Source: Caldithrix abyssi
Lineage (GTDB): Bacteria; Calditrichota; Calditrichia; Calditrichales; Calditrichaceae
NCBI GenBank assembly: GCA_011369465.1
Contig: DRQG01000086.1
Coordinates: 35,878-99,877, forward strand
Reading direction: 5' to 3'
Length of the DNA: 64,000 nucleotides
This document shows positions 17,970 through 27,665 of this stretch, one piece after another. Within the stretch, counting starts at the first letter, position 1, and each line of letters starts with the position of its first letter. The position numbers and the translations under genes were made by a program. The notes below the pieces were generated by a model. The model made no database searches and was not told the origin of the DNA. It was given only the letters and a program-made list of their open reading frames with translations.

Positions 17970-18443
17970 CTAATCCAAATAAAACGGCGCGTCGGGGTTA
18001 TCTTCGTGCCGGATTTCATCCACAGGCTCCTTGCGGTCTCTTCCCGCAAAAAGACGGTTGGGTGCGTTAAAAACCAGTCCGGGCGTTGCGCCTACATTTT
18101 TATACGCGTGTACCACCCCCGGCGGCACAATGGCCACAGCGGGATTATCCTGCCCCAGATAAACAACCATTTTATTGCTAAAGGTGGGAGACCCTTCCCG
18201 ATTATCCCAAAGGTACAGTTTAAAATTGGAAGGACCAATAAAGGCAAAGTAATCGGTTTGATCCTTGTGCTCGTGCGGACCTCTGGCCACGCCCGGCAGC
18301 GTTTCCGATACATAGCTCATAACGGGATACACATCCTCATCCAGTTCGTCGTGGCGAAATAATTCCACCAACCAGCCGCGATCGTCAATATATTTTTTTA
18401 ACGGTTTGATTACCACACCTTCGATAGCACCCTTCTTATACAT
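17970..18443 (-). CDS. dTDP-4-dehydrorhamnose 3,5-epimerase-like cupin
   Basis: A 157-residue protein of the RmlC-like sugar-nucleotide epimerase family. 'KKYIDDRGWLVELFR' is the N-terminal strand, and 'GVARGPHEHKDQTDYFAFIGPSNFKLYLWD' carries the active-site histidine region. 'VAIVPPGVVHAYKNVGATPGLVFNAPNRLF' is the second conserved block. It is shorter than standard RmlC (about 180 residues), so the sugar substrate may differ. A GAGGTAATC site precedes the ATG. The gene starts three bases after the upstream membrane-protein stop, so both are probably in one transcript with the UAP1-type gene. Confidence 0.85.
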   Translation of the reverse strand: MYKKGAIEGVVIKPLKKYIDDRGWLVELFRHDELDEDVYPVMSYVSETLPGVARGPHEHKDQTDYFAFIGPSNFKLYLWDNREGSPTFSNKMVVYLGQDNPAVAIVPPGVVHAYKNVGATPGLVFNAPNRLFAGRDRKEPVDEIRHEDNPDAPFYLD

Positions 18444-18445
18444 GA

Positions 18446-19018
18446 TTACCTCACATTTTCTTTAGATACTGTTTCCGATAAATCCAACTTATAGTACATG
18501 GTTTCTACAAAGGAAAAACGGGGAAAATTAATCACCAACGATAATGTACCCACGAGACCGTAGATCAGGAATGAACGGATCGACAAGGTGAGCACATATT
18601 GAATAAAGCCAACCACTACGATTAATTCCGCAGCAGACCAGATTACCATATAGTAACGGCGCATAATGATCAGAATTTTGGCCAGCAGATTGGTTTCGTT
18701 ACCAAAAGTACTCACTAAATCGGTTACATCCACCGCAGTAATGCTTAGTTCGCGGCGCTGAGCCCGGCTGATTATTTTTTCGGTTTGCAGGTAGTTACGC
18801 TTTACATACATAATGAGCAACAGCAGCGCAAAAACAAGAAACATCAAAGCCTGATTAAGCGGATGGCGTATTCCTACGACGGGGCTGTCCAAAAAAGTGC
18901 CAAAATAAAAGAAGAAAGCAATCACGATCAGAATCACCACGCCGCTAAAAATACCCAGCCAAAGCGTGCGATTAACCCGGTGAATACGGCGCAGAGTATT
19001 ACGCATGTTTTCATCCAT
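18446..19018 (-). CDS. Four-helix membrane protein, unknown
   Basis: A 190-residue protein with hydrophobic segments at about 20-42, 55-72, 125-145 and 148-165, joined by basic loops ('RAQRRELS'). No family is recognised. It lies between a nucleotide-sugar epimerase homologue and a nucleotide-sugar pyrophosphorylase on the same strand with short gaps, so a link to glycan or envelope assembly is possible, but this is inference only. Confidence 0.75.
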   Translation of the reverse strand: MDENMRNTLRRIHRVNRTLWLGIFSGVVILIVIAFFFYFGTFLDSPVVGIRHPLNQALMFLVFALLLLIMYVKRNYLQTEKIISRAQRRELSITAVDVTDLVSTFGNETNLLAKILIIMRRYYMVIWSAAELIVVVGFIQYVLTLSIRSFLIYGLVGTLSLVINFPRFSFVETMYYKLDLSETVSKENVR

Positions 19019-19030
19019 AAGATCACCCTT

Positions 19031-20446
19031 TTATTCTAAATACATATTTTTATGCGGTTGCGGAATCTGCCGGCGCTTCTTTCGAACATCTTCCGCTTCC
19101 AAAGCAAAAAGCGGGCTGATTTCTATGTTGTACGCTGGCAGGCCCGTTTTGTTTACGGGAATATCCACCCCGGCACTGCGCAGCCAGCGGGCATACAGGC
19201 GCAGCAAATCCTCGACTACCGTTTTGGGACTATTCAAGCCTTCTTTATTTTTAAGGGCGCTGAATTCTTCCTCCCGTTCCACTTCCACCGTAACCGTTGA
19301 ACGGACATCCTGCAGGGCGTCAAAAACAAAAGTTTCAAATTTTAAACCGTTCTTATCCTCCGGTTTAACCGGATTTCCCTTTTCGTCCACATAGGGGATT
19401 GCTTTTTCGGCAAAATGGTATGGCAGACGAAAGCCCTGTTCATTTTCGCGCCACAGGAAATCCACGTTAATTACATGTGTGGCGATAGAGCCGGCCCAAA
19501 AACGCAGCGAGCCGTCGGATTCCTTCGCTCGCATATTCTTTTCATCCAGATCGCTGTATTCCACTAATCCGGTTTTTCCGTTGATTTTGCAGATCACGCC
19601 CATCTTTTCCTCGGGGAAGCGCTTACGCACCACTTTACCGGACATTTCCGATTCGTGCAAAATATGATAGCCGATAAAGGCCGGGTCACAGATGCGGGTT
19701 AAAGCGTTATCCACCTGAAAATAGAACAGGTAGGCGATGTTCCGCCGTTTCATATCGGCCAGAGCGCCGCTGTCCCAAAGCGCTTTGATGGAACCGCCGT
19801 GACCGTTGGGACTCATAAACAGCCGGTTTTTATCCGCCAGTAGCAGTTTTCCGTGTTTATCCATAGCCGGCAGCATTTCTTGCGAAAAGAAAACGACATT
19901 CGCTTTTTCCAGGCCAAAATAGTCCTGTTGCTCGAAAAACCGCACCGTCTGCCGGTGATTGGCCTGGCTGGTCATAATGTACCAGGGGATGACGGTTTTA
20001 TAGCTTAAACTCAGCGCCTTAATTTTTTCGGCATGCAGTTGAAACAGCGTTTTCTGTTTAACCGGCGTTATCCGAAAGGCGCCTTTGGGCCCGTCAAAGC
20101 CCAGACGTGAGCCCTGCCCGCCCGCAACTAAAAAAGCGGCCAGCTTTCCCGCCGATAAGGCCTGTTCGCCGATGGCCCGGGCTTCGGCGTCTCTTTTCAG
20201 GCGCTGGTCGAGCGTGATAATTTCCGCCGGTTCCAGATTGGGTAAGGATGTTCCCTTTTGCTCTCTTTTGCGCCAATCGTCATATAAACGTTCCATTAAT
20301 TCCAGGTCCACCTGCTTTATCTGACTGAGCAGCGTATCTCTTTGCTCGCGGTTCAAATCACCCCAAAAGCGAAACACATGTCCCTGGCCGCAGGCGTAAA
20401 AGGCGTCTATTTTTTTTTGCAGGAGTTTGTCGTTTACCTTGATCAT
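19031..20446 (-). CDS. UDP-N-acetylhexosamine/UDP-sugar pyrophosphorylase, UAP1 type
   Basis: A 471-residue protein of the eukaryote-like UDPGP family. The nucleotide-binding loop reads 'LVAGGQGSRLGFDGPKG'. 'LFMSPNGHGG' and 'YLFYFQVDNALTRICDP' are the uridine and metal-binding segments of UAP1-like enzymes, and 'EFSALKNKEG' with 'SPKTVVEDL' is the typical C-terminal part. It should form UDP-GlcNAc or a related UDP-sugar from UTP and sugar-1-phosphate in the cytoplasm. It heads an operon with a small membrane protein and an epimerase-like cupin. Confidence 0.9.
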   Translation of the reverse strand: MIKVNDKLLQKKIDAFYACGQGHVFRFWGDLNREQRDTLLSQIKQVDLELMERLYDDWRKREQKGTSLPNLEPAEIITLDQRLKRDAEARAIGEQALSAGKLAAFLVAGGQGSRLGFDGPKGAFRITPVKQKTLFQLHAEKIKALSLSYKTVIPWYIMTSQANHRQTVRFFEQQDYFGLEKANVVFFSQEMLPAMDKHGKLLLADKNRLFMSPNGHGGSIKALWDSGALADMKRRNIAYLFYFQVDNALTRICDPAFIGYHILHESEMSGKVVRKRFPEEKMGVICKINGKTGLVEYSDLDEKNMRAKESDGSLRFWAGSIATHVINVDFLWRENEQGFRLPYHFAEKAIPYVDEKGNPVKPEDKNGLKFETFVFDALQDVRSTVTVEVEREEEFSALKNKEGLNSPKTVVEDLLRLYARWLRSAGVDIPVNKTGLPAYNIEISPLFALEAEDVRKKRRQIPQPHKNMYLE

Positions 20447-20553
20447 ACAATTTAAGGAAGTTTTTAATACGAAACGGGTTACGGGTTCTAAATTAAACGA
20501 AAATAGGTTATGATGAAAGGGGATAATGAAAGAATCCGGGAGGCAATCATATT

Positions 20554-22743
20554 TTACTGCTGTAAATCCATGACTACAATGGTTACATCATCATTGAAGA
20601 CATCGCTTTTGGTGTATTGTACCAGGTCTTCTTTTACCGCCCGGATAAAATCGGGGGCTTCAGCGTCTGCATAACTGACCAGTTGATCTTTGATGCGTTG
20701 ATGGCCGTACATTTTATGCTGTTCATTCATTGCTTCGTTTATACCGTCGGTGTAAATAAGCAAACGGGTGCGTTCGGGCATGATCATTTCTTTATATTCA
20801 TAGGTAATTCCCTGTTCCATTACGCCTAGCAGGAAGCCATCCGTGTCCAATTCGCTGATATTCTTTTTGGTATAATCGTAGAGCAAAGCACGAGGATGCG
20901 CAGCGTTACTGTAATACAATTTACGCCGGACGCGGTCGTACACGACATAAAAGGCGGTAAAAAATTCGCCCATTTGCAATACCTTGCAAAAATCCTGATT
21001 CAGTTTTTCGAACACCTCGGCGGGATTCTTCGATTCCGGCGCATACTTCTCAAAACTCATTTTAAACATGGCCGAAAGCATCGCCGCCGTAGGCCCGTGT
21101 CCGGAGGCATCGGCCACAAGTATCCCGATCAGATGCCCATCAAGCTCAAGAATATCGTAAAAATCGCCCCCCAACTGGCTGGATGGATGGAAATCGGCAG
21201 CAAATCGGACGTCATCATACGCCGGCAGCACTTCCGGCAGCAGGCTTAGTTGAAATTCACCGGCCTTTTTCAGTTCCTTAATCATTTGCTCATTTTGCTG
21301 CTCGATGATCTGTTTTTGCGATTCCACTTTGCGCAGAGCTTTTTTCAGGTCTTTGGCCTGACGTTCCAGAAGTTTATTCTGTTCGGTAATCTTGGTCATC
21401 AAACCGATACGCTCTATGCTGATCCCCAGGTACTCCGCCACAGCTTCCAGCATAAACCGGTCGGATTCATCCAAATCGACCCGTTCGATATTTTCTATAT
21501 TAAGGATGCCGGCAATGTAATTGGCGCTATGAATGGGGTAAACAAATACGCTGGTTGCCTTGTCCATAAGCTGAGCTTTTCTGGAAGAATCTTTCGATAG
21601 ATCGTTGACGATGAGCGGCTGGCCTTTTTTTGCCGCTTCACAGATGATGCCGGTGTCCCGTTCAAAGGTTGTTCCGATGGGATAGTTTTTGAGCACACGG
21701 TCTATATTGTACCCGGCCAGCGATTTTAAGACAAACATCCCCTTGCTTTCTTCGCGTAAAAATATGCCGATCTGCGACGATTCGAAAAAAGTTTGGAACA
21801 AACGCTGACAGACGAAATCCATTACCTGGCTCAGATCGGTGCTGGCGGCAACCAGTTTCCCGATCTCATTGATTGTTTGTACTTGCAGGTACCGTTTTTC
21901 CAGCAGGCGGTCGTTGTTCACTTGTTCGGTAACATCCCAAAAGCTTTCGATCCCGCCTATGGGCTGGCCGCTGTTGCTGCGCAATATATTGGCGTTGCGG
22001 TTAAAATAACGAATTTGCTGCTCTTTGGTCAGAACCTGACCGATCACATTTCTTCTTTCGCCGTTGTTCGTATCCATATCTTCCGCTTGAAGAAGCGGTC
22101 CGGAGGTAATAAACAACTCACTGACCATTTTTCCGATCGATTCCTCCTGAGTATAACCGGTTATCCTGACAGCTTCCTCATTCAGGGATGATATTCGTCC
22201 GTTCCGGTCATAGGTCATAACCGCATTCGGGGTACGACGCAATTTTTCTTCCAGATATGCGGCTCGCTCTCTTAATTGACGGATTTCTTTCTCAAGAATA
22301 GAACAATCGTCGGATATCAGATTTTTTTTGGCCAAGCGGCGCAAAGAGCGCAAAACGGTTTGGCCCAGAGCATCCAGCTCGATGGGTTTGGTTAGAAAAT
22401 CGGAAGCCTGCCGGCGCATGGCTTCTACCGCGGTATCCATTGTTCCGTGCCCGCTGATGATGATAATTTCCGTGTTTTGATCTTTGGAACGGATCAAATC
22501 AAGAAGTTCGATACCCGAAACGCCGGGGAGCTGTATGTCGATAAGAATAATTCGGGGACTGTAATTTTGATAAAGCTGAAAACCTTCTTCTGCGCTGGAG
22601 GCGGTAATGACCTTATATTTTTCCATTTCCAGATATTTCTTTAGCGTGCGAACGATCGGCTTTTCATCGTCCACAATCAGGACGGAAGTTTCCGATTTCA
22701 GCTTTTCCAGCATTTTGGGGTCTTCCGATCGGGCTTTATCCAT
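20554..22743 (-). CDS. Receiver-PAS-GAF-PP2C (SpoIIE-type) phosphatase
   Basis: A 729-residue signalling protein. An N-terminal receiver domain ('SVLIVDDEKP', phospho-acceptor Asp69 in 'IILIDIQLPG') is followed by PAS (about 165-275) and GAF (about 295-460) domains. A coiled coil ('LERQAKDLKKALRKVESQ') leads to a PP2C/SpoIIE serine phosphatase domain with the metal-binding 'LGGDFYDI' and 'VADASGHG'. Such proteins dephosphorylate anti-anti-sigma factors, and RsbV-like and RsbW-like proteins are encoded at 45.3-46.2 kb. It ends on 'NDDVTIVVMDLQQ', typical of the family. The sensor histidine kinase that would phosphorylate the receiver is not adjacent. Confidence 0.92.
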   Translation of the reverse strand: MDKARSEDPKMLEKLKSETSVLIVDDEKPIVRTLKKYLEMEKYKVITASSAEEGFQLYQNYSPRIILIDIQLPGVSGIELLDLIRSKDQNTEIIIISGHGTMDTAVEAMRRQASDFLTKPIELDALGQTVLRSLRRLAKKNLISDDCSILEKEIRQLRERAAYLEEKLRRTPNAVMTYDRNGRISSLNEEAVRITGYTQEESIGKMVSELFITSGPLLQAEDMDTNNGERRNVIGQVLTKEQQIRYFNRNANILRSNSGQPIGGIESFWDVTEQVNNDRLLEKRYLQVQTINEIGKLVAASTDLSQVMDFVCQRLFQTFFESSQIGIFLREESKGMFVLKSLAGYNIDRVLKNYPIGTTFERDTGIICEAAKKGQPLIVNDLSKDSSRKAQLMDKATSVFVYPIHSANYIAGILNIENIERVDLDESDRFMLEAVAEYLGISIERIGLMTKITEQNKLLERQAKDLKKALRKVESQKQIIEQQNEQMIKELKKAGEFQLSLLPEVLPAYDDVRFAADFHPSSQLGGDFYDILELDGHLIGILVADASGHGPTAAMLSAMFKMSFEKYAPESKNPAEVFEKLNQDFCKVLQMGEFFTAFYVVYDRVRRKLYYSNAAHPRALLYDYTKKNISELDTDGFLLGVMEQGITYEYKEMIMPERTRLLIYTDGINEAMNEQHKMYGHQRIKDQLVSYADAEAPDFIRAVKEDLVQYTKSDVFNDDVTIVVMDLQQ

Positions 22744-22752
22744 AAAAATATC

Positions 22753-24066
22753 CTAAACTAAAAAAAAGATCAGATCCATAACATTCGTTCGGGTCGGACC
22801 TGTGATGATCAATTGATTAAGCACCTTAAAAAATGAATATGAATCGTTGTTTTCCAGATATTCCAGGGCGTTTAGTTTGTTTTGCACGGCTTTTGCCCAG
22901 GTTTTTTCGTTTATCCAGGCGCCGGCGGCGTCGGTCGGCCCGTCTGTGCCGTCGCTGCCTACGCTGCAAAGATAGAACGGCCTGTTATAATTTTTTAAAG
23001 CCAGCAATGCGGCCAGTACTAATTCCTGATTTCGACCGCCTTTGCCTGTTCCTTTAATAGAAACTGTCGGTTCTCCGCCTAAAATCAAACATCCCGGAGC
23101 CGCAACCGGCAGGGCGTCTTCTTTTGCGCTGCGCAGAACGCCGGCCAGAAAAACGCCCAGCTCCCGCGCCTCGCCTTCGGCCCGGTCGGTTAATACGAGC
23201 GTATTCAGCCCGGCTTCTCCGGCTTCCTTTTCCAGAATTTTCAGGGCCAGACGATTATTCCCGATGATGATATTGTTTACGTTTTTGAAAACGGGCTGGT
23301 CTGCATCCGGCGATTCTTTCACATCCCGGTTTTTGCCCTCGATAATGTGTTGGATTTTTGGCGATAATTTATCCCATAGACGATATTTATCCAGAATATG
23401 GCGCGCCTGCTCAAACGTAGTGGGATCGGGAGCCGTGGGACCCGAAGCGATGCTTTCCAACGGATCACCGATCACATCGGACAAGATAAGCGAAACGCAG
23501 CGGGCCGGCGCTATCTTCTGTGCCAGCCGGCCGCCTTTGACCAGGGACAGATGCTTGCGTACGGTGTTAATCTCATCAATAGAAGCGCCGCTGGCCAGGA
23601 GCATGTTGTTTATTCCGGCTAAATCGTCCAGATTCATATCCCGCGGCAGAAGTTCGAACAAAGCCGATCCGCCGCCGGTTATCAGAACAAATACAAGATC
23701 GTCCGCCCCCGCTTCTTCGGCCAGCTCCAGTAGTTTTTGCGAGGCCTGCAAGGTGTTGGCGTCGGGAATGGGATGCCCTGCTTCGAAGACTTCGCTTTTA
23801 TTTAACGACTGACCATGACCATATTTTACGATAACGCGGCTTTTATCCAGCCGTTTGCCCAGCAGTTCTTCCATTGCGGCAGCCATAGGCGCCACGCCTT
23901 TGCCGATACCGAGTAAATAGATATGTTTATAATCCTCAAGACGCAGCGTTAACCGATCCTGAATATGCAGCCGGCTGTCTTCGTACCGTAATTGCCGCCG
24001 GATAAGATGATACGGGTCAACAGCCTGCAGGGCTTTTTTTATCATCCGTTCCGCTAATTCTTGCAC
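22753..24066 (-). CDS. Glycerate 2-kinase, MOFRL/GckA family
   Basis: A 437-residue protein of the class-II glycerate kinase family (DUF4147 plus MOFRL). 'YLLGIGKGVAPMAAAMEE' is near the N-terminus, 'LVFVLITGGGSALFELLP' and 'INTVRKHLSLVKGGRLA' lie in the first domain, and 'ILGGEPTVSIKGTGKGGRNQELVLAAL' with 'SVGSDGTDGPTDAAGA' in the MOFRL domain. It should make 2-phosphoglycerate from glycerate and ATP. The start is GTG with GAGGAC upstream. It ends nine bases before the start of the PP2C protein gene, on the same strand. Confidence 0.93.
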   Translation of the reverse strand: MQELAERMIKKALQAVDPYHLIRRQLRYEDSRLHIQDRLTLRLEDYKHIYLLGIGKGVAPMAAAMEELLGKRLDKSRVIVKYGHGQSLNKSEVFEAGHPIPDANTLQASQKLLELAEEAGADDLVFVLITGGGSALFELLPRDMNLDDLAGINNMLLASGASIDEINTVRKHLSLVKGGRLAQKIAPARCVSLILSDVIGDPLESIASGPTAPDPTTFEQARHILDKYRLWDKLSPKIQHIIEGKNRDVKESPDADQPVFKNVNNIIIGNNRLALKILEKEAGEAGLNTLVLTDRAEGEARELGVFLAGVLRSAKEDALPVAAPGCLILGGEPTVSIKGTGKGGRNQELVLAALLALKNYNRPFYLCSVGSDGTDGPTDAAGAWINEKTWAKAVQNKLNALEYLENNDSYSFFKVLNQLIITGPTRTNVMDLIFFLV

Positions 24067-24193
24067 AATTTGTCCTCGCTTGTTTGGATTTAATCGGAAA
24101 ATGGCAAATCTTTATTCTTTTTGAAATTTGTATCATACCGCCGGATTTATCTATCTTATGCCTGCCGGACAAATTAACCCTGCCGGGATTGTT

Positions 24194-25087
24194 ATGCAAA
24201 GTGAAAAACAAAATCCGAAAACCGTTTTCATTCTGTTCATCGGTATCCTGGTTATCTCCTGGAGTTCCATACTGATCCGTATGATGGGTGATTTGCACCC
24301 ATTAACCATTACTTTTTACCGATTGATTTTCAGCAGTCTGTTTTTATTGCCCTTCTCTTTCAGGAATAAACGCAACAGACTACCGATTTCCTTCCGAAAT
24401 ATCCGATTTTTATTGGCTGCGGGGGTATTTTTAGCGCTTCATTTTTATACGTGGATTTATTCGTTGCAGCTTACCACGGTCGGCAATTCAATTTTTCTTG
24501 AAAGCACGCACCCGTTGTTTGCCTGGCTGCTTTCGCTGTGGTTTTTAAAAGAAAAAGCAGGCAGGGATCTTTTGTGGGCCGGACTGGCCGGATTAGCCGG
24601 TATGTTCATTATTACATCAAACAACCTCTTTGGCGCCGCTTCCGCTTTTGCCGGAGACGGTCTGGCGCTGGTTTCGGCCTTCTTTATAGCCGCTTACCTG
24701 ATTATCGCCCGTGTTTCCCGCGGCGGCCTGCCGATCCTGCGCTATCTGTTTTGGGTGTACAGCATTGCCGCCGGGTTTATTCTTATTACGTTATTCCTGC
24801 TGCATATCCCATTTTGGTCTGTTTCGGCAAACGATTGGAAGTGGCTCATTCTGCTGGGTCTGGGCCCCAACCTGATTGGCCACTCGGTATTAAACTGGGC
24901 TGCGCAGCGCATGCCGGTATACAGGGTAAACCTAGCGCTTTTATCGGAGTCTGTTCTGGCTACAATATACGCGGCAGTTTTATTGGCGGAAATCCCGCCG
25001 TTGAGTTTTTACCCCGGCGCGGGATTGATATTAGCGGCTGTTTATCTGGGGATAAAGAATGCAATGAAAGCAAATAAAAATATTTAA
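24194..25087 (+). CDS. EamA-family (DMT) transporter
   Basis: A protein of 297 residues from the chosen start with ten hydrophobic segments in two EamA repeats. 'SSILIRMMGDLHPLTITFYRLIFSS' is in the first repeat, and 'GPNLIGHSVLNWAAQRMPVYRVNLALLSESVLATIYA' in the second, with the usual small-residue packing. The ATG at 24194 puts the first helix 10 residues from the N-terminus. In-frame starts at 24128 and 24158 would add a leader with no clear role or ribosome site. The substrate is unknown (metabolite export in many relatives). It is divergent from the glycerate kinase gene. Confidence 0.85.
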   Translation: MQSEKQNPKTVFILFIGILVISWSSILIRMMGDLHPLTITFYRLIFSSLFLLPFSFRNKRNRLPISFRNIRFLLAAGVFLALHFYTWIYSLQLTTVGNSIFLESTHPLFAWLLSLWFLKEKAGRDLLWAGLAGLAGMFIITSNNLFGAASAFAGDGLALVSAFFIAAYLIIARVSRGGLPILRYLFWVYSIAAGFILITLFLLHIPFWSVSANDWKWLILLGLGPNLIGHSVLNWAAQRMPVYRVNLALLSESVLATIYAAVLLAEIPPLSFYPGAGLILAAVYLGIKNAMKANKNI

Positions 25088-25157
25088 AAGGACCTTATTA
25101 AAGAAAAATATGAGTTTTTGTCCCGTTAATTTGTTTTCTTTTTCAGGCCTTCGCAAA

Positions 25158-25796
25158 CTATTCTTTTAGAGTAGAGCCAATAATCGTATCATTAATTACA
25201 GAAATGGCTTTCTTTGCTTCGCTAATATTGACATCCACATTTTCGATCAGACTTCGTTTAAAAGATATTCCAATAACAGCGCCGCCTTTGGTCTCCACAG
25301 AAACCAATATCTTTTTATTAAAGGAATAGATAACAAAGAAAATAATGCCTAAAATTATATTGGGTATCATAGGCATGGGAGATTTGGATATTATAGCTCC
25401 TACAATGCCAAGCAATATAAAAACGGTTCCTATTATTAAAAACAAAATTGGCTTGCTGTAGCCGCAATGTGTACTGGAAACATTTGTTAAAGGTATAAGA
25501 CGTTTGATTTCTCCCGAAAGACTCGAGCTGGTAAACGAGATATTTTTTTCAGAGACAGCCAACACGGTCTCCGCATCAATGCCAGTGACAGTTAACAACC
25601 AGCCTTTAAAACCTGCAGCACGTCCGGCTATTTTAACTATTAAACCGTCAGAAGGCGTTGGATGAATTGTAAATTCTCTTAAAACCAAAGTTGCTTTCGA
25701 AACTCTTGTGCCCATCCCCGACCTACTGAAGGCGCTAAAGATAATAAGAACAATTACTAAAAGTATTGCAATTTCAGACATTCCCAGACCGAACAT
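25158..25796 (-). CDS. Membrane protein of unknown function with TatA-like N-terminus
   Basis: A 212-residue protein. The first helix 'MFGLGMSEIAILLVIVLIIFSA' looks like a TatA/TatB N-terminus, but the usual 'FGPKKLPE' hinge and amphipathic helix are missing. A soluble beta-rich part (about 30-110) and two further helices ('ILFLIIGTVFILLGIVGAII', 'NIILGIIFFVIYSF') follow, then a small PH-like beta segment ('LVSVETKGGAVIGISFKRSLIENV'). The resemblance to TatA is probably only at the level of one hydrophobic helix. It begins the AT-rich accessory stretch. Confidence 0.7.
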   Translation of the reverse strand: MFGLGMSEIAILLVIVLIIFSAFSRSGMGTRVSKATLVLREFTIHPTPSDGLIVKIAGRAAGFKGWLLTVTGIDAETVLAVSEKNISFTSSSLSGEIKRLIPLTNVSSTHCGYSKPILFLIIGTVFILLGIVGAIISKSPMPMIPNIILGIIFFVIYSFNKKILVSVETKGGAVIGISFKRSLIENVDVNISEAKKAISVINDTIIGSTLKE

Positions 25797-26014
25797 GATG
25801 ATATCCTTCCTAAAGTTTCTATTATTGATTAGTAAAAATTGATCAGATTTATCAAAAAACCTTATCTTATATAATTTACACTACCGTTTAAGCGGAGTGA
25901 AATCTGAGTAATATATAAAAACTTTTATAAAGCTTTAAGCCGCGCTACTTTTATCCATATATTTTTCGTTCTGTAATCTCTCGCGGGACTTTTTTATATT
26001 TATTTGTGTTATTA

Positions 26015-27490
26015 CTATCTGATTAATAGCATCTTTTTTACCTGGCGGAAATTACCGGCCTGTAAACGGCAGTAGTACACGCCGCTGGCCAATCCTCCGG
26101 CGTCAAAATTTACGCTGTATTGTCCGGCCGGCTGTTTTTCCTTGACCAGCGTGGCCACCTTTTGCCCCAGGGCATTGTAAACCGTTAATTCTACATCGCT
26201 CGGGGCGGGTAACCGATAGCTGATAGACGTGGTCGGATTAAACGGATTGGGATAGTTTTGGTAAAGAACAAATTCATTAGGAATGTAGATTCGCTTTTCA
26301 TTTATAGACGTCGGATTTACAGTTAGAATCAATTCGCCAGGTGAGTGATTAAACTGTAATGGTGTTTGGAGAAGAATTGATCCAAAGCCAATAATTGTGT
26401 TGGTTTCCTCGTTTGGTCTCCCAGAGTTAATAACTATGTTATCACCGATAGAAAATTCTGAGGTACTTTCAACTTCAAGACTTTGGCTGCCAGCAGATGC
26501 ACTCGTTGTCAATGAGGTTTTACTAAAAAGACCTCCTCCATTTAGTGTCTTCAATATGGTTCCCTGATCAGCCACAGCCCAACCCAAATATTTATCATAA
26601 AAAGTAATTGAGTTAATCCTATTCACTGTGCCACTTTGCTGAGGAGACCAGTTATCACCGGCATCTGTTGTACTAATTATTTTCCCACTAAATCCTACTG
26701 CCCAGCCTGTATTTACTTGGGGAAAATCTACTCCACTTAGATAGTATCCTTGGCCGTTATGGGTTTTTGACCAACTACTACCTCCATCCAGCGATTTATA
26801 ACATACTCCCTCAAAATTGGGATATGAACCTGCCTGACCAACCATCCACCCAGAATTTGTATTAATAAAAGATATATCAGATATTGTAATATTAGTACCA
26901 ATGGTTTGAGATACCCAATTGTTCCCACTATTAGTTGTTTTTAAAACTGTACCACCCAAACCTGCTGCCCAACCTGTAAGATTATCAATAAAATATACAG
27001 ATAGTAATGAATTCGATGTTCCACTTTGTGCTGTCCAATTGTTACCACCATCAGTTGTTGAAATTATTGTTCCAAAATTCCCAACTGCCCATCCGTGATT
27101 TTGATCAGTAAAATAAATTGAAAAAAGTCCTAAAAATGATCCAACATTAATAGGTAACCAATTTGTACCGCCATTTGTCGTTTTTAAAATTCTTGCTTCA
27201 TTACCCCCTGCGTCACCTGCCACCCAGCCAGTATTTTCATCAATAAAATAAATTGACCTGGGTATAAAATCAGTTCCTGATAATTGAATGAACCAATTTT
27301 CGCCACCGTCATTAGATTTTATGATAATACCTCCTGCATCCGAGACATATCCACAGGCATAACCCACAGTAGGATTAATAAAATGTACATCGATTAAATC
27401 TGCATTAGTTCCACTTGTTTTAATTGACCATTGAGCATAAAGCGAAATATGAACCGCAAACAGTAAATATAAAGATGATATAAATCTCAT
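26015..27490 (-). CDS. Secreted YCF48/BNR-repeat protein with T9SS-type sorting domain
   Basis: A 491-residue protein. The ATG at 27490 is chosen because GGAGG lies eight bases upstream and a signal peptide ('FISSLYLLFAVHISLYAQ') follows. At least seven YCF48/BNR-like blades carry repeated 'STTDGGNNW', 'GWAAGLGGTVLKTTNSG' and 'GWAVGFSGKI' motifs, forming a beta-propeller. A C-terminal Por/T9SS-like domain starts at 'LYQNYPNPFNPTTSISY' and ends 'GVYYCRLQAGNFRQVKKMLLIR'. It is a likely surface or secreted protein. The middle of the gene is more AT-rich than its sorting domain, as if the repeats and the sorting domain had different histories. Confidence 0.87.
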   Translation of the reverse strand: MRFISSLYLLFAVHISLYAQWSIKTSGTNADLIDVHFINPTVGYACGYVSDAGGIIIKSNDGGENWFIQLSGTDFIPRSIYFIDENTGWVAGDAGGNEARILKTTNGGTNWLPINVGSFLGLFSIYFTDQNHGWAVGNFGTIISTTDGGNNWTAQSGTSNSLLSVYFIDNLTGWAAGLGGTVLKTTNSGNNWVSQTIGTNITISDISFINTNSGWMVGQAGSYPNFEGVCYKSLDGGSSWSKTHNGQGYYLSGVDFPQVNTGWAVGFSGKIISTTDAGDNWSPQQSGTVNRINSITFYDKYLGWAVADQGTILKTLNGGGLFSKTSLTTSASAGSQSLEVESTSEFSIGDNIVINSGRPNEETNTIIGFGSILLQTPLQFNHSPGELILTVNPTSINEKRIYIPNEFVLYQNYPNPFNPTTSISYRLPAPSDVELTVYNALGQKVATLVKEKQPAGQYSVNFDAGGLASGVYYCRLQAGNFRQVKKMLLIR

Positions 27491-27665
27491 GAGTAAACCT
27501 CCAAATCTTTTATTGCCTAATACGGTCATCACCTGCAATAGGGTTTTGGAACTTTTGGCTGAGAATCTTATATGAGTTTCGCGCGGTCACTGAACATTCT
27601 TAAAAATACAGAGCCCTTTTGCCGGGTGTATGAATTGTTAGCTGTTTGACTTAATTGGCGCCAAC

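Noticed and set aside
25158..25796. TatA-type translocase subunit, based on 'MFGLGMSEIAILLVIV'
   Set aside because: The conserved hinge and amphipathic helix that must follow are absent, and the protein has two more helices and a soluble domain. No tatC gene is nearby.
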